Made by a program: the position numbers and the translations under genes
Shown here: one piece after another, positions 1 to 10,273 of the stretch
Layout of the letters: the number at the start of each line of letters is the position of its first letter
Position numbering within the stretch: position 1 is the stretch's first letter
DNA from: Streptomyces sp. NBC_00442
GTDB taxonomy: Bacteria; Actinomycetota; Actinomycetes; Streptomycetales; Streptomycetaceae
Length of the DNA: 64,000 nucleotides
Direction: 5' to 3'
NCBI RefSeq assembly: GCF_036014195.1
Contig: NZ_CP107918.1
Coordinates: forward strand, 806,001 to 870,000
The notes under the pieces: generated by a model
What the model was told of the DNA's origin: nothing
Seen by the model: only the letters and a program-made list of their open reading frames with translations
Databases searched by the model: none

Positions 1-77
1 AGGTCCACCACTCGGCTCCCGGAACGCTCGCACGCCCCGGCCGTGACCGCGTCGCGGGGCGCGGGACGCGGGAGCCC

Positions 78-1208
78 GTGCCGGGGTACGGGGTGGGGGC
101 CGGCCGGGCCGGCGGCGGCCCGCGGCGGGGGCTGCCGCGGATCAGGGCCGGGCTCGCCGCCGTCGGCGCCGCCCTTCTCCTGCTCGCCGCACCCGCCGCT
201 CCCTCCGCCCACGCCGACGCTCCCGCGCCCCCGGTCCTGGCCGACGGGTTCGGCCTGACCCAGGTCGGCGCCGCCACCGGGAGCGCGACCAACTTCGTCA
301 TCACGGTCAGGACGGCCGAGGTCGCGCGGGAACACCACATCCGGATCCTGCTGCCCGCCGGCTACGCCGACGCGCCCGCCAAGCGCTATCCCGTCTTCTA
401 CTTCCTGCACGGTGCCTCCGACGACCCGGCCAATCCCTCGGTGGCCTATCCCGCCCTCACCCGATCCACCTCGATGATCACGGTCATCCCGGACGGCGGC
501 CCCAGGGGCTGGTACACCAACTGGCTCGACCAGAACACCGCCGCCGGGGCGCAGAACTGGGAGAACTTCCACATCGGCCAGGTGATCCCGTTCATCGACG
601 CCAACCTGCGCACCCTGGCGACCAAGCGGGCGCGGGCCGTGGGCGGGCTCTCCATGGGCGGCTTCGGCGCCCTGCACTACGCCCAGCGGCATCCGGACCT
701 GTTCGGCCAGGTCGCCACGTTCTCCGGGGCCGACGACCTGTCGGTGGACCACATGGTGATGCGTGGCGCCGTGGTCGCCACCCTGACCAACGCCGGCGCC
801 CCGCTGTGCGGCAACACCGCGGACGCCACCTGTTCCCTCGACTTCGGCCCCACGGTGTCGAGCGACGCCGTCTTCGGCACGCCGTACCCGGTGCTGGGCG
901 CCGACTGGCGCTGGAACGAGGCGGATCCCTGCGCGCACATGGCGGCGCTGGCCGGGACGGGCATCGCGATCTACACCGGCGACGGCGGGGGCGACCCCTC
1001 CGGCATGGAGTTCTGGGTCGAGTCGGCGGCCCGGCACGCCAAGGACCGCCTGGACGCCCTCGCCCTGCCGTACCACTACGTGGACTACGGCAACGGATCC
1101 ACCTGGGGCGCCGACTGCCACGGCGGACACGAGAGCGGTTGCTGGGCCCAGGACCTCGTGGACTACGTGCCCCGTCTCGAAGCGGCGTTCGCCGGTGCCG
1201 CCCACTGA
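78..1208 (+). CDS. secreted esterase (antigen 85 / esterase D-like alpha/beta hydrolase)
   Basis: Predicted exported serine esterase of the PF00756 family, which hydrolyses or transfers acyl esters outside the cell. After the GTG start, residues 1-47 read as a signal peptide: Arg-rich start, Leu/Ala core at about 25-42, and an Ala-rich end at SAHA. The remaining ~330 residues form one hydrolase domain. The nucleophile elbow GGLSMGG puts the catalytic serine near residue 192, FLHGAS (about 109-114) fits the oxyanion side, and a late HGGHESGCW segment probably supplies the catalytic histidine. The substrate cannot be read. The start is uncertain because the gene lies at the window edge and no strong ribosome site precedes the GTG. 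Confidence 0.85.
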   Translation: MPGYGVGAGRAGGGPRRGLPRIRAGLAAVGAALLLLAAPAAPSAHADAPAPPVLADGFGLTQVGAATGSATNFVITVRTAEVAREHHIRILLPAGYADAPAKRYPVFYFLHGASDDPANPSVAYPALTRSTSMITVIPDGGPRGWYTNWLDQNTAAGAQNWENFHIGQVIPFIDANLRTLATKRARAVGGLSMGGFGALHYAQRHPDLFGQVATFSGADDLSVDHMVMRGAVVATLTNAGAPLCGNTADATCSLDFGPTVSSDAVFGTPYPVLGADWRWNEADPCAHMAALAGTGIAIYTGDGGGDPSGMEFWVESAARHAKDRLDALALPYHYVDYGNGSTWGADCHGGHESGCWAQDLVDYVPRLEAAFAGAAH

Positions 1209-1229
1209 CGGGAGGCGCGGCCCGCGGGC

Positions 1230-1310
1230 GTATTGAGCAGTGATGGTGAGACAGCAATACTGTTGCACCGGAACGGCCGCGCACATGTGGGCCGGAAACA
1301 TGTGGGCCGG
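1230..1310. promoter_or_regulatory. inverted repeat plus 15-bp direct repeat upstream of the MerR gene
   Basis: GTATTG (1230-1235) and CAATAC (1255-1260) form an inverted repeat with a 19-bp gap, a spacing compatible with a dimeric regulator. Further down, ACATGTGGGCCGGAA at 1283-1297 is repeated almost exactly from 1298. Both lie between the esterase stop and the MerR start, so they are candidate operators, possibly for autoregulation. Binding is inferred. Confidence 0.35.
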
Positions 1311-1336
1311 GAACACCGGGGAAACGAGGCACTTCC

Positions 1337-2086
1337 ATGGCGACGGAGACCGAGGAGCCGACACTCACGGTCGACGAGCTGGCCGCGCGGGCCGGTGTCA
1401 CCGTGCGCACCATCCGCTTCTACGGCACCCGCGGGCTGCTGCCGCCGCCCGTGATCGGGCCGCGCCGGGTCGGGCACTACGGGCCCGCCCATCTGTCCCG
1501 GCTCGCGCTGATCGAGGAGTTGCAGCACCACGGGATGACGCTGGCCGCGATCGAGCGCTACCTGCAGCAGTTGCCGGCCGACCTGAGCGCCCACGACCTG
1601 GCGATCCACCGGGCGGTGGTCGCCTCCTGGGCTCCCGACACGGCGGACGACGCGAGCCTGGCCGACCTGGAGCGGCGAGCCGGGCGACCGCTGTCCGCCA
1701 CCGACATCGACCGGCTCACCGCGATGAACGTCCTGGAACGGATCGCGGGGTGCACCGACACCTTCCGCGTCGACCCGGGACTGCTCGCGCTGGGTGTACA
1801 GCTCCTGGACGTGCCCATCGCGCACGAGACGATCCTGGCGGCCCGCACGGTGCTGATGGAGCACACCCGCTCGGCCGCCCACGAGCTGACCCGGCTCTTC
1901 CGTGACGAGGTGTGGAACCCCTACCGGGAACGGGAGTCGGACCCCGACCACGTCGAGGCCATGAAATCGCTCTCCGCCCACATGCAGCCGATGGTGCTCC
2001 AGGCGCTCGTCACCGCCTTCCAGCGCTCCCTGAAGGAGGAGTTGCGGGCGGCGTTCGGCTCGGCCCAGAGCCACCCGGAGGCCTGA
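1337..2086 (+). CDS. MerR family transcriptional regulator
   Basis: DNA-binding regulator of 249 residues. The N-terminal ~75 residues are a typical MerR winged helix-turn-helix: the recognition region contains TVRTIRFYGTRGLLPPP, followed by the wing (VGHYGPAHLSRLALI) and a second helical segment (HHGMTLAAIERYL). The remaining ~170 residues are helical and have no metal-binding cysteine cluster, so this is not a metal-sensing MerR; the C-terminal part probably binds a small molecule or another protein. ATG start with GAAACGAGG upstream. It converges with the fatty-acid degradation operon and may control it, but this rests only on proximity. Confidence 0.88.
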   Translation: MATETEEPTLTVDELAARAGVTVRTIRFYGTRGLLPPPVIGPRRVGHYGPAHLSRLALIEELQHHGMTLAAIERYLQQLPADLSAHDLAIHRAVVASWAPDTADDASLADLERRAGRPLSATDIDRLTAMNVLERIAGCTDTFRVDPGLLALGVQLLDVPIAHETILAARTVLMEHTRSAAHELTRLFRDEVWNPYRERESDPDHVEAMKSLSAHMQPMVLQALVTAFQRSLKEELRAAFGSAQSHPEA

Positions 2087-2143
2087 TCCCCGGGCCCCGG
2101 TCGGGGCGCGGGGAACGGCGCGACCGGCTCGGCACCCCACGCC

Positions 2144-2175
2144 CCGGGTCCGAGGACGAAGCACCCCGGACCCGG
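2144..2175. terminator. hairpin between convergent MerR and fadB-like genes
   Basis: CCGGGTCCG (2144-2152) and CGGACCCGG (2167-2175) form a perfect 9-bp stem with a 14-nt loop, placed between two converging genes. There is no T-run, as is usual for Streptomyces. It could serve both directions. Confidence 0.5.
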
Positions 2176-2183
2176 CGGAGCGC

Positions 2184-4358
2184 CTACGCGTCCTTGAACG
2201 TCTCGCCCTTCTCCGCCTTCTCCACCAGCAGGGCCGGCGGCTGGAAGCGCTCTCCGTAGCGCTCGGCCAGCTCGCGGGCGCGGGCCACGAAGCCGGGCAG
2301 ACCGCCTTCGTACCCGTTGATGTACTGCACCACCCCGCCGGTCCAGGCAGGGAAGCCGATCCCCATGATCGAGCCGATGTTGGCGTCGGCCACCGAAGTG
2401 AGGACGCCCTCCTCGAAGAGACGCACGGTGTCGAGGGACTCCGAGAAGAGCATCCTCTCCTTCATGTCCTCGAACGGGATCTCGTGACCCGGCTTGGTGA
2501 AGTGCTCGCGCAGGCCGGGCCAGAGCTTGGCCCGCTTGCCGTCCTCGCCGTACTCGTAGAACCCCGCGCCGCCGCTGCGGCCGGTGCGGCCGAACTCGTC
2601 GACCATGCGGTCGATGACCGCGTCCGAGGGATGTCCGGGCCAGACTCCGCCCGCCTCCTCGACGGCGCGCTTCGTCTCGTTGCGGATCTTGCGGGGCAGC
2701 GTCAGGGTCAGCTCGTCCATCAGGGAGAGGACCTTGGCCGGGTAACCGGCCTGCCCCGCGGCCTGCTCGACGGATGCGGGCTCGATGCCCTCGCCGACCA
2801 TCGCGACGCCCTCGTTGATGAACTGGCCGATCACGCGGGAGGTGAAGAAGCCGCGCGAGTCGTTCACCACGATCGGGGTCTTCCTGATCTGGCGTACGAG
2901 ATCGAAGGCACGGGCCAGGGCCTCATCGCCGGTGCGCTCGCCCTTGATGATCTCCACCAGCGGCATCATGTCGACGGGCGAGAAGAAGTGCAGACCGATG
3001 AAGTCGGCCTGGCGCGCGACGCCTTCGGCAAGACCGGTGATGGGCAGCGTGGAGGTGTTGGAGCAGAGCAGGGCGTCCGGCTCGACGATGTCCTGGATCT
3101 CCTGGAACACCTTGTGCTTGAGAGCGGTGTCCTCGAAGACCGCCTCGATCACGGCGTCACAGCCCGCGAGGGCCTGGGGGTCGGCGGCCGGGGTGATCAG
3201 GGCGAGCAGCGCGTCCCGCTGGGCCTCGGTCGTACGCCCGCGGGAGAGCGCTTTCGCCAGCAGTTTCTCGGAATACGCCTTGCCCCTGAGAGCGGCTTCG
3301 AGCGACACGTCCTTGAGGACGACCTCGATGCCAGCCCGTGCGCAGGAGTACGCGATGCCCGCGCCCATCATGCCGGCGCCGAGGACCGCGACCTTGCGGA
3401 CGGGGCGCGGCTCGATGCCCCGGGGGCGGCTGACGCCGGAGTTGACCGCCTGGAGGTCGAAGAAGAATGCCTGGATCATGTTCTTCGCGGTCTGCCCGGT
3501 GACCAGCTCGGTGAAGTACCGGGCCTCGATGGTGAGAGCGCTCTCGAAGTCGACCTGGGAGCCTTCGACGGCGGCGGCCAGGATGTTGCGCGGCGCCGGG
3601 TAGGGCGCGCCCTGGAGCTGCTTCTTGAGGTTGGCAGGGAACGCCGGCAGGTTGGCGGCGAAGCGGGGATTGGACGGCGTGCCGCCCGGGATCTTGTACC
3701 CCTTGACGTCCCACGGCTGCTGGGATTCGGGGTGGGTGTCGATGAACGCGTGTGCCTGGGCGAGCATTTCCTCGGGCGTGGCGGCGATCTCGTGCACGAG
3801 AGCGTTCTCCAGGGCGCGCCGCGGGGAGTACTGCGTGCCCTGGAGCAGCACCTTGAGCAGGGCGTCGGCGATGCCCAGGAGGCGGACGGTGCGGGTCACA
3901 CCGCCGCCCGCGGGGAGCAGCCCGAGCGTGACCTCGGGCAGGCCGATCTTGGAGCCGGGGGCATCCAGCGCGATGCGGTGGTGGGCGGCGAGTGCGATCT
4001 CGTAACCGCCGCCCAGGGCGGCGCCGTTGATCGCGGCGACGACCGGCTTGCCGAGCGTCTCGATGCGGCGCAGCGAGTTCTTGATGGCGGTGCCGGTGTC
4101 GAAGGCCTGCTGGGCGTGTTCGGGGCCGACCTGGATCATGTCCTTGAGGTCGCCGCCCGCGAAGAACGTCTTTTTCGCGGAGGTGTAGATGATGCCGCGG
4201 ATGGAGTCCTTCTCGGCCTCCAGGCGGTCCGCGACGGCCGCGATGGAGTCCTTGAAGGCCTGGTTCATCGTGTTGGCGGACTGGTTGGGGTCGTCGAGTA
4301 CGAGGGTGACGACGCCGGTCTCGTCTTGTTCCCAGCGGATGGTCGTGCTCTTCGTCAT
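2184..4358 (-). CDS. fadB: FadB-like multifunctional enoyl-CoA hydratase / 3-hydroxyacyl-CoA dehydrogenase
   Basis: Two consecutive beta-oxidation steps in one chain of 724 residues: hydration of enoyl-CoA and NAD-dependent oxidation of 3-hydroxyacyl-CoA. The N-terminal crotonase domain (about 1-200) carries both acid residues of true hydratases: E120 in LGGGYEIALA and E142 in LPEVTLGLLPAGGG. The dehydrogenase NAD fold starts at VAVLGAGMMGAGIA (about 323-336). The catalytic His-Glu pair lies in LHFFSPVDMMPLVEII (H457, E469), followed by the C-terminal 3HCDH domains. ATG start, 40 bp after the thiolase stop, so it is the last gene of the operon. It resembles SCO6732 from memory, unchecked. Confidence 0.95.
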   Translation of the reverse strand: MTKSTTIRWEQDETGVVTLVLDDPNQSANTMNQAFKDSIAAVADRLEAEKDSIRGIIYTSAKKTFFAGGDLKDMIQVGPEHAQQAFDTGTAIKNSLRRIETLGKPVVAAINGAALGGGYEIALAAHHRIALDAPGSKIGLPEVTLGLLPAGGGVTRTVRLLGIADALLKVLLQGTQYSPRRALENALVHEIAATPEEMLAQAHAFIDTHPESQQPWDVKGYKIPGGTPSNPRFAANLPAFPANLKKQLQGAPYPAPRNILAAAVEGSQVDFESALTIEARYFTELVTGQTAKNMIQAFFFDLQAVNSGVSRPRGIEPRPVRKVAVLGAGMMGAGIAYSCARAGIEVVLKDVSLEAALRGKAYSEKLLAKALSRGRTTEAQRDALLALITPAADPQALAGCDAVIEAVFEDTALKHKVFQEIQDIVEPDALLCSNTSTLPITGLAEGVARQADFIGLHFFSPVDMMPLVEIIKGERTGDEALARAFDLVRQIRKTPIVVNDSRGFFTSRVIGQFINEGVAMVGEGIEPASVEQAAGQAGYPAKVLSLMDELTLTLPRKIRNETKRAVEEAGGVWPGHPSDAVIDRMVDEFGRTGRSGGAGFYEYGEDGKRAKLWPGLREHFTKPGHEIPFEDMKERMLFSESLDTVRLFEEGVLTSVADANIGSIMGIGFPAWTGGVVQYINGYEGGLPGFVARARELAERYGERFQPPALLVEKAEKGETFKDA
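3534..3545. repeat. GAGAGCGCTCTC palindrome inside the fadB-like gene
   Basis: Perfect 12-bp palindrome, one of thirteen close copies in the window. On the coding (minus) strand it reads Glu-Ser-Ala-Leu with a GCT alanine codon. Confidence 0.8.
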
Positions 4359-4398
4359 TGCTCAAATCTCCGTATGAGGGGATGCCGGGACGGGACGG

Positions 4399-5613
<1,215 letters not shown>

Positions 5614-5697
5614 CGTCGGGCCTTTCGGATGAGGGTGGTTCGGGATGCGGGGCCGGCCGCCCGGGGGAATGCGGCCGGCCGGGCGGGGGACGGCGGG

Positions 5698-6840
5698 TCA
5701 GCCGAGCAGGGAACGGCCGATGATTTCCTTCATGATCTCGGTCGTGCCGCCGTAGATCGTCTGGATGCGGCCGTCCGTGAAGGCCTTGGCGACCCGGTAC
5801 TCGGTCATGTAGCCGTATCCGCCGTGGAGTTGGAGGCAGCGGTCGGCGACGCGCTTTTGCAGTTCGGTCGCCCACCACTTGGCCATGGAGGCGTGCACCG
5901 CGTCGAGTTCGCCGTTGGAGTGGTCGACGATGCAGCGGTCGAGGAAGGTGCGGGTGACGGCGCACTCGGTGGCCATCTCGGCGATCTCGAACCGGATGTG
6001 CTGGAGCTTGGAGAGCGGGCGGCCGAAGGCCTCGCGCTCCTTGACGTAACTCGTGGTGATCTCCAGGAGGTGTTCGGCGGCGGCGATTCCGGCGACCGCG
6101 ATGCCCATGCGCTCCTGTGCGAGGTTGGTCATGAGGTGGATGAAGGCGCCGTCGAGTTCGCCGAGGAGATTGTCCTTCGGGACGCGTACGTCGTGAAAGA
6201 ACAGTTCGGCCGTGTCCTGCGACTTCTGGCCGATCTTGTCGAGGTTGCGGCCGCGTTCGAATCCTTCGGCGCCGCGCTCCACGACGATGAGGGACAGGCC
6301 CTTGGCGCCGCCCTCGGGGGTGGTCTTGGCCACGACGACGACCAGGTCGGCGAGGATGCCGTTGGAGATGAACGTCTTGGACCCGTTGAGCAGCCAGTGG
6401 TCGCCCTTGTCCTCGGCCGTGGTGCGGATGCCCTGGAGGTCGGAACCGGCGCCGGGCTCGGTCATCGCGATGGCGGTGATCAGGGAGCCGTCGCAGAATC
6501 CGGGCAGCCAGCGCCGCTTCTGCTCCTCGGTCGCGAGCCCGGTCAGATACGGGCCGATGATGTCGTTGTGCAGGCCGAGCGCGAGCCCCGCCGCCCCGGC
6601 GCGGGTGAACTCCTCGGCGAGGACGGCGCTGTAGCGGAAGTCGCCCTGGCCGCCGCCGCCGTACTCCTCGGGCACGGCGAGCCCGAGCAGCCCCTGCTTT
6701 CCGGCCGCGAGCCACGCCTGGCGCGAGACGATGCCGTCCTTCTCCCACTGCTCGTAGTGCGGCAGGACCTCCTTGGCGAGGAAGGTGCGGACGGTCTCGC
6801 GGAACGCCTCGTGCTCGGCACTGAAGATCTGCCGTTTCAA
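5698..6840 (-). CDS. acyl-CoA dehydrogenase (long-chain type)
   Basis: FAD-dependent first step of beta-oxidation, 380 residues. The start is a TTG at 6840: AGGAGG lies six bases before it and the upstream gene stops one base earlier, so translation is coupled. The flavin signature is ITAIAMTEPGAGSDL (about 121-135). The C-terminal motif is YGGTTEIMKEI, with Gly where short- and medium-chain enzymes have the catalytic Glu; instead NLAQERMGIA places a Glu at about residue 243, where long-chain and isovaleryl-CoA dehydrogenases carry their base. A long or branched substrate is therefore likely, which agrees with the racemase encoded before it. Confidence 0.93.
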   Translation of the reverse strand: MKRQIFSAEHEAFRETVRTFLAKEVLPHYEQWEKDGIVSRQAWLAAGKQGLLGLAVPEEYGGGGQGDFRYSAVLAEEFTRAGAAGLALGLHNDIIGPYLTGLATEEQKRRWLPGFCDGSLITAIAMTEPGAGSDLQGIRTTAEDKGDHWLLNGSKTFISNGILADLVVVVAKTTPEGGAKGLSLIVVERGAEGFERGRNLDKIGQKSQDTAELFFHDVRVPKDNLLGELDGAFIHLMTNLAQERMGIAVAGIAAAEHLLEITTSYVKEREAFGRPLSKLQHIRFEIAEMATECAVTRTFLDRCIVDHSNGELDAVHASMAKWWATELQKRVADRCLQLHGGYGYMTEYRVAKAFTDGRIQTIYGGTTEIMKEIIGRSLLG

Positions 6841-6841
6841 C

Positions 6842-7990
6842 TCAAACCTCCTGTACGGGGGTGGGCGCCGGGTCCGGCGCCAGTGCCGGCAGGTTCCAGT
6901 CGCGGGCCACGTCCGCGGTGTGGGCGCCGGGCAGGGCGGGGGGCCGCCGGATGGATCCGGGGGTGGCGGAGAAGCGGGGTGCGGGCGCGGGCTGGGTGGT
7001 CCCGCCGTACCCGGTGAAGGTGGCGCGGGCCGCGAGGTGCGGATGGTGCGGCGCCTCCGTGAGGGACAGGACGGGAGCGACACAGGCGTCCGATTCCTCG
7101 AAGACGGCCGTCCACTCCTCGCGGGTCCTGGTGCGGAACCGCTCGGCGATGGTGGTGCGCAGCTCCGGCCAGCGGGCGAGGTCCTTGCGGGCGGGGGCCA
7201 CGTCCTGGATGCCGAGGAGGCGGACGAACTCGTCGTAGAACCGCTGCTCCAGGGAGCCGACCGCCATGTACTGGCCGTCGGAGGTCTCGTACGTGCCGTA
7301 GAAGGGACAGCCGCCGTCGAGGAGGTTGGATCCGCGCCGGTCCTGCCAGCCGCCGGCCGCCATCATGGCGTGGATCATCGTGGCGAGGTGGGCGCTCCCG
7401 TCGACGATCGCCGCGTCCACGACCTGGCCCGCTCCCCCGCCCCGCGCGTGCTGGAGGGCGGCGAGCACGCCGATGACGAGGTAGAGCGATCCGCCCGCGT
7501 AGTCGCCGACGAGGTTGGCCGGCACGACCGGGCCGCCGTCGGCGGGACCGATCATGCCGAGGGTGCCGGTGATCGCGATGTACGCGATGTCGTGCCCGGC
7601 ACGCTGGGCCAGCGGGCCGTCCTGGCCCCAGCCCGTCATCCGGCCGTAGACGAGAGCGGGGTTGCGGGCCAGGCACTCCTCGGGGCCGACGCCGAGCCGC
7701 TCGGCCACGCCGGGCCGGTAGCCCTCGATGAGGATGTCGGCGCGCTCGACGAGGCCGAGGACCAGGGCGGCCCCTTGCGGCGCCTTGAGGTCGACGATCA
7801 CGGAGCGCTTGTTGCGGTTGGTGAGGTCGTGCGCCGGGTCGACGCCGAGACCCGCGCCGCCCGGACGGTCCACGCGCACCACGTCGGCGCCGAGATCGGC
7901 GAGGAGCATGGCGGCGAACGGGCCGGGCCCGATGCCCGCCAGTTCGACCACGCGCACCCCGGCGAGCGGGCCGGTTCCTGTCGCTGCCAT
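6842..7990 (-). CDS. alpha-methylacyl-CoA racemase (family III CoA-transferase fold)
   Basis: First gene of the degradation operon, 382 residues from the chosen ATG at 7990 (GGGGG upstream). Racemases of this family interconvert (R)- and (S)-2-methylacyl-CoA so that methyl-branched fatty acids or sterol side chains can enter beta-oxidation. The residues that separate racemases from CoA-transferases appear in the expected places: H133 in AGHDIAYIA, D163 in LVGDYAGGS and E248 in AVGSLEQRFYD, matching His126, Asp156 and Glu241 of the M. tuberculosis enzyme. An upstream ATG at 8005 is an alternative start. It overlaps the ribosome site of the dehydrogenase. Confidence 0.88.
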   Translation of the reverse strand: MAATGTGPLAGVRVVELAGIGPGPFAAMLLADLGADVVRVDRPGGAGLGVDPAHDLTNRNKRSVIVDLKAPQGAALVLGLVERADILIEGYRPGVAERLGVGPEECLARNPALVYGRMTGWGQDGPLAQRAGHDIAYIAITGTLGMIGPADGGPVVPANLVGDYAGGSLYLVIGVLAALQHARGGGAGQVVDAAIVDGSAHLATMIHAMMAAGGWQDRRGSNLLDGGCPFYGTYETSDGQYMAVGSLEQRFYDEFVRLLGIQDVAPARKDLARWPELRTTIAERFRTRTREEWTAVFEESDACVAPVLSLTEAPHHPHLAARATFTGYGGTTQPAPAPRFSATPGSIRRPPALPGAHTADVARDWNLPALAPDPAPTPVQEV

Positions 7991-8015
7991 CAAGCCCCCA
8001 GCCATGTGACACAAC

Positions 8016-8028
8016 TGATGTAACATCA
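8016..8028. promoter_or_regulatory. palindromic operator candidate before the fatty-acid operon
   Basis: TGATGTAACATCA is a perfect palindrome around one central base, 25 bp upstream of the racemase start and in an AT-richer patch. It is well placed for a repressor of the operon; the MerR gene at 1337 is one possible partner. Confidence 0.5.
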
Positions 8029-8283
8029 ATGATGCTAAGAACACGTTCCACTCCGCACAAGCCCCCATGAGCAACCGCTCAGCATGTCGGGCCGGCCGTG
8101 TCGCGCCGGTTGCCCCGATACGCCGGTCTTGCCCGCGGCCCGTCGCCCGCCCGGGTCGCTTTGCGGTCGTCCCGCGGTCCTCGGGGAGACGGGCCCGGAT
8201 GCCCCGACCGGGGCCCGCACGCTAGCCTCACAACCCGGCATCGGCCGACGGCGTCACCAGGCAGCAGAAGTGCGGAGGCACAG

Positions 8284-9465
8284 GTGGAACCCTCGAAGCG
8301 GCATTACGACATCGTGTTGTTCGGCGCGACGGGTTTCGTGGGGGCGCTGACCGCCCAGTACCTCGCGGTCCACGCGCCCGAAGACTGCCGGTGGGCGATC
8401 GCCGGCCGCAACCGCACGAAGCTGGAGCGGCTGCGCGAACGGCTCACCGAGCTCAATCCCGCGTGCGCCACACTGCCGCTGCTCACCGCCGACTCCACCG
8501 ACACCGGCTCGCTGCGCGCGCTCGCCGGGTCGACGCGGGTCCTCGCCACCACCGTCGGCCCCTACGTCTGGTACGGCGAGGGCCTGGTCGAGGCGTGCGC
8601 CGAGGCGGGCACCGATTACCTGGATCTGACCGGGGAGCCGGAGTTCGTCGACACGATGTACGTCCGCCACGACGCGCGGGCCCGTGAGCGGGGCGCCCGC
8701 CTGGTGCACGCCTGCGGCTTCGACTCGGTGCCGCACGACCTCGGTGTCCTGTTCACCGTGCAGCAGCTCCCCACCGGTGTTCCGCTGCGGATCGACGGCT
8801 TCGTCCGCACCAACGCGACCTTCTCCGGCGGCACGCTGGCCTCCGCGCTGACCGCGCTCGGCCGGGGCGCGCAGACCGCGCGGGCCGCACGGGAGCGACG
8901 TCTGCACGAACCGCGGCTCGTGGGGCGGCGGGCCCACGCCCCGCTCGGCGCGCCCCACTTCAGCAAGGAGACCGGCCTCTGGGCGCTGCCCATGCCGACC
9001 ATCGACCCTCAGGTCATCGCCCGTTCGGCGGCGGCCGACGACCGGTACGGTCCCGACTTCCGTTACCGGCACTTCGCCGGCGTCAAACACCTTCCGGTCG
9101 CCATCGGCGGCGTCGCCGCGGTGGGGGCCGTGGCCGTGGCCACCCAACTCCCGCCCGCACGCACCTGGCTGATGAACCGTTACGAGGCGGGTCAGGGCCC
9201 GGACGAGCCGCGGCGGCGGCGCAGCTGGTTCACGGTCCGCTTCGTCGGCGAGGGCGGCGGGCGGCGGGTGTTCACGGAGGTGTCCGGCGGCGACCCGGGC
9301 TACGACGAGACGGCGAAGATCCTCGCCGAAGGCGCGCTCTGTCTCGCCTTCGACGAACTCCCCGAGCGTGCGGGACAGTTGACGCCGGCGACCGCGATGG
9401 GGCCGGCCCTCACCGAGCGGCTGCGGGCCGCCGGGATGCGGTTCCGGGTCGCGGACACGCGCTGA
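8284..9465 (+). CDS. saccharopine dehydrogenase-like / trans-acting enoyl reductase family protein
   Basis: NAD(P)-binding oxidoreductase of 393 residues. The Rossmann nucleotide loop is at the very start (DIVLFGATGFVGALTAQYL), followed by GRNRTKLERL. The saccharopine dehydrogenase C-terminal-like domain contains HACGFDSVPHDLGV and a TLASAL segment. In mycobacteria, members of this family act as trans enoyl reductases in lipid synthesis; in Streptomyces the substrate is unknown. A hydrophobic stretch near residue 280 (VAIGGVAAVGAVAVATQL) suggests membrane association. The GTG at 8284 is preferred because GGAGG lies five bases upstream. Convergent with endonuclease V, 12 bp apart. Confidence 0.82.
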   Translation: MEPSKRHYDIVLFGATGFVGALTAQYLAVHAPEDCRWAIAGRNRTKLERLRERLTELNPACATLPLLTADSTDTGSLRALAGSTRVLATTVGPYVWYGEGLVEACAEAGTDYLDLTGEPEFVDTMYVRHDARARERGARLVHACGFDSVPHDLGVLFTVQQLPTGVPLRIDGFVRTNATFSGGTLASALTALGRGAQTARAARERRLHEPRLVGRRAHAPLGAPHFSKETGLWALPMPTIDPQVIARSAAADDRYGPDFRYRHFAGVKHLPVAIGGVAAVGAVAVATQLPPARTWLMNRYEAGQGPDEPRRRRSWFTVRFVGEGGGRRVFTEVSGGDPGYDETAKILAEGALCLAFDELPERAGQLTPATAMGPALTERLRAAGMRFRVADTR

Positions 9466-9477
9466 CGGAGCCGGACC

Positions 9478-10200
9478 TCAGGACTCCGACCGGGCCCGGG
9501 GCAGGGCCTGTTGGGCTCCCTTGAGGGCTAGGCGGCACAGCGAGTCGGCGTGCCGCGTGGTCTCGGGGAGCCGGTAGCGCCGGGCGAGCCGGAGGGTGTG
9601 GGCGACCGCGCCGTCCAGGCTCACCCGGTGGCCGACCGAGACGAAGACGGGCTTGGTGGCGTCCTGGGTGCGCACGGCGCGGCCCACCTCGGCGCCGTCG
9701 TCGGCGAGCAGCGGGGAACTGTCGCCCCGGCGGGGCCCTGGCGGCTCGTAGGTGAAGGTGAACGGGTTCTTGGCGACGCCCATGACGGGGAGCCCGGTGA
9801 GGACGCCGAGGTGGCTCGCGAGGCCGAACCGGCGCGGGTGGGCGAGCCCGTACCCGTCGCAGACGACCAACCCGGGCTGCGCGTCGAGCCGTTCGAGCGC
9901 GGCGAGCACGGTGGGGATCTCGCGGAAGGCGAGGAGACCGGGAACGTAGGGGAACGCCACCCTGCCGACCGCGGTGGCCTCCTCGACCACCTCCAGGGTC
10001 GCGGCGTCGAGCACCACGGCGGCCGCGACGACGAGGTCGCGCTCGTCGTCGTAGGCCACGTCCACGCCGGTGACGAGGCCGCTGCCCGGGGGCGGCCCCG
10101 GCTCGTCCCGCACGACCCGGCCGCGCAACTCGTCCTGCACGGCGAGCGCGGCCGCCTCGTCGCCCGGCCAGCCCTGCGGAATCCCCGTGATGATCTCCAT
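9478..10200 (-). CDS. nfi: endonuclease V (deoxyinosine 3' endonuclease)
   Basis: DNA repair nuclease that nicks one base 3' of deoxyinosine formed by adenine deamination; 240 residues, the family's usual length. The acidic metal-binding residues are present: D47 in TGVDVAYDD, E94 in LLAFREIP and D115 in VVCDGYGLAHPRRFGLA. FPYVPGLL forms the strand-wedge PYIP-like motif, and GVAKNPF carries the conserved lysine. ATG start. Monocistronic, convergent with the oxidoreductase and divergent from the YciI gene 73 bp away. Confidence 0.95.
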   Translation of the reverse strand: MEIITGIPQGWPGDEAAALAVQDELRGRVVRDEPGPPPGSGLVTGVDVAYDDERDLVVAAAVVLDAATLEVVEEATAVGRVAFPYVPGLLAFREIPTVLAALERLDAQPGLVVCDGYGLAHPRRFGLASHLGVLTGLPVMGVAKNPFTFTYEPPGPRRGDSSPLLADDGAEVGRAVRTQDATKPVFVSVGHRVSLDGAVAHTLRLARRYRLPETTRHADSLCRLALKGAQQALPRARSES

Positions 10201-10273
10201 GCCACCAGCCTAGGTGTCCGAGCGGCCAGGCCCCCGAGGGGCCGCGGCGCGGGCCCGCAGTATCGTGACGATC

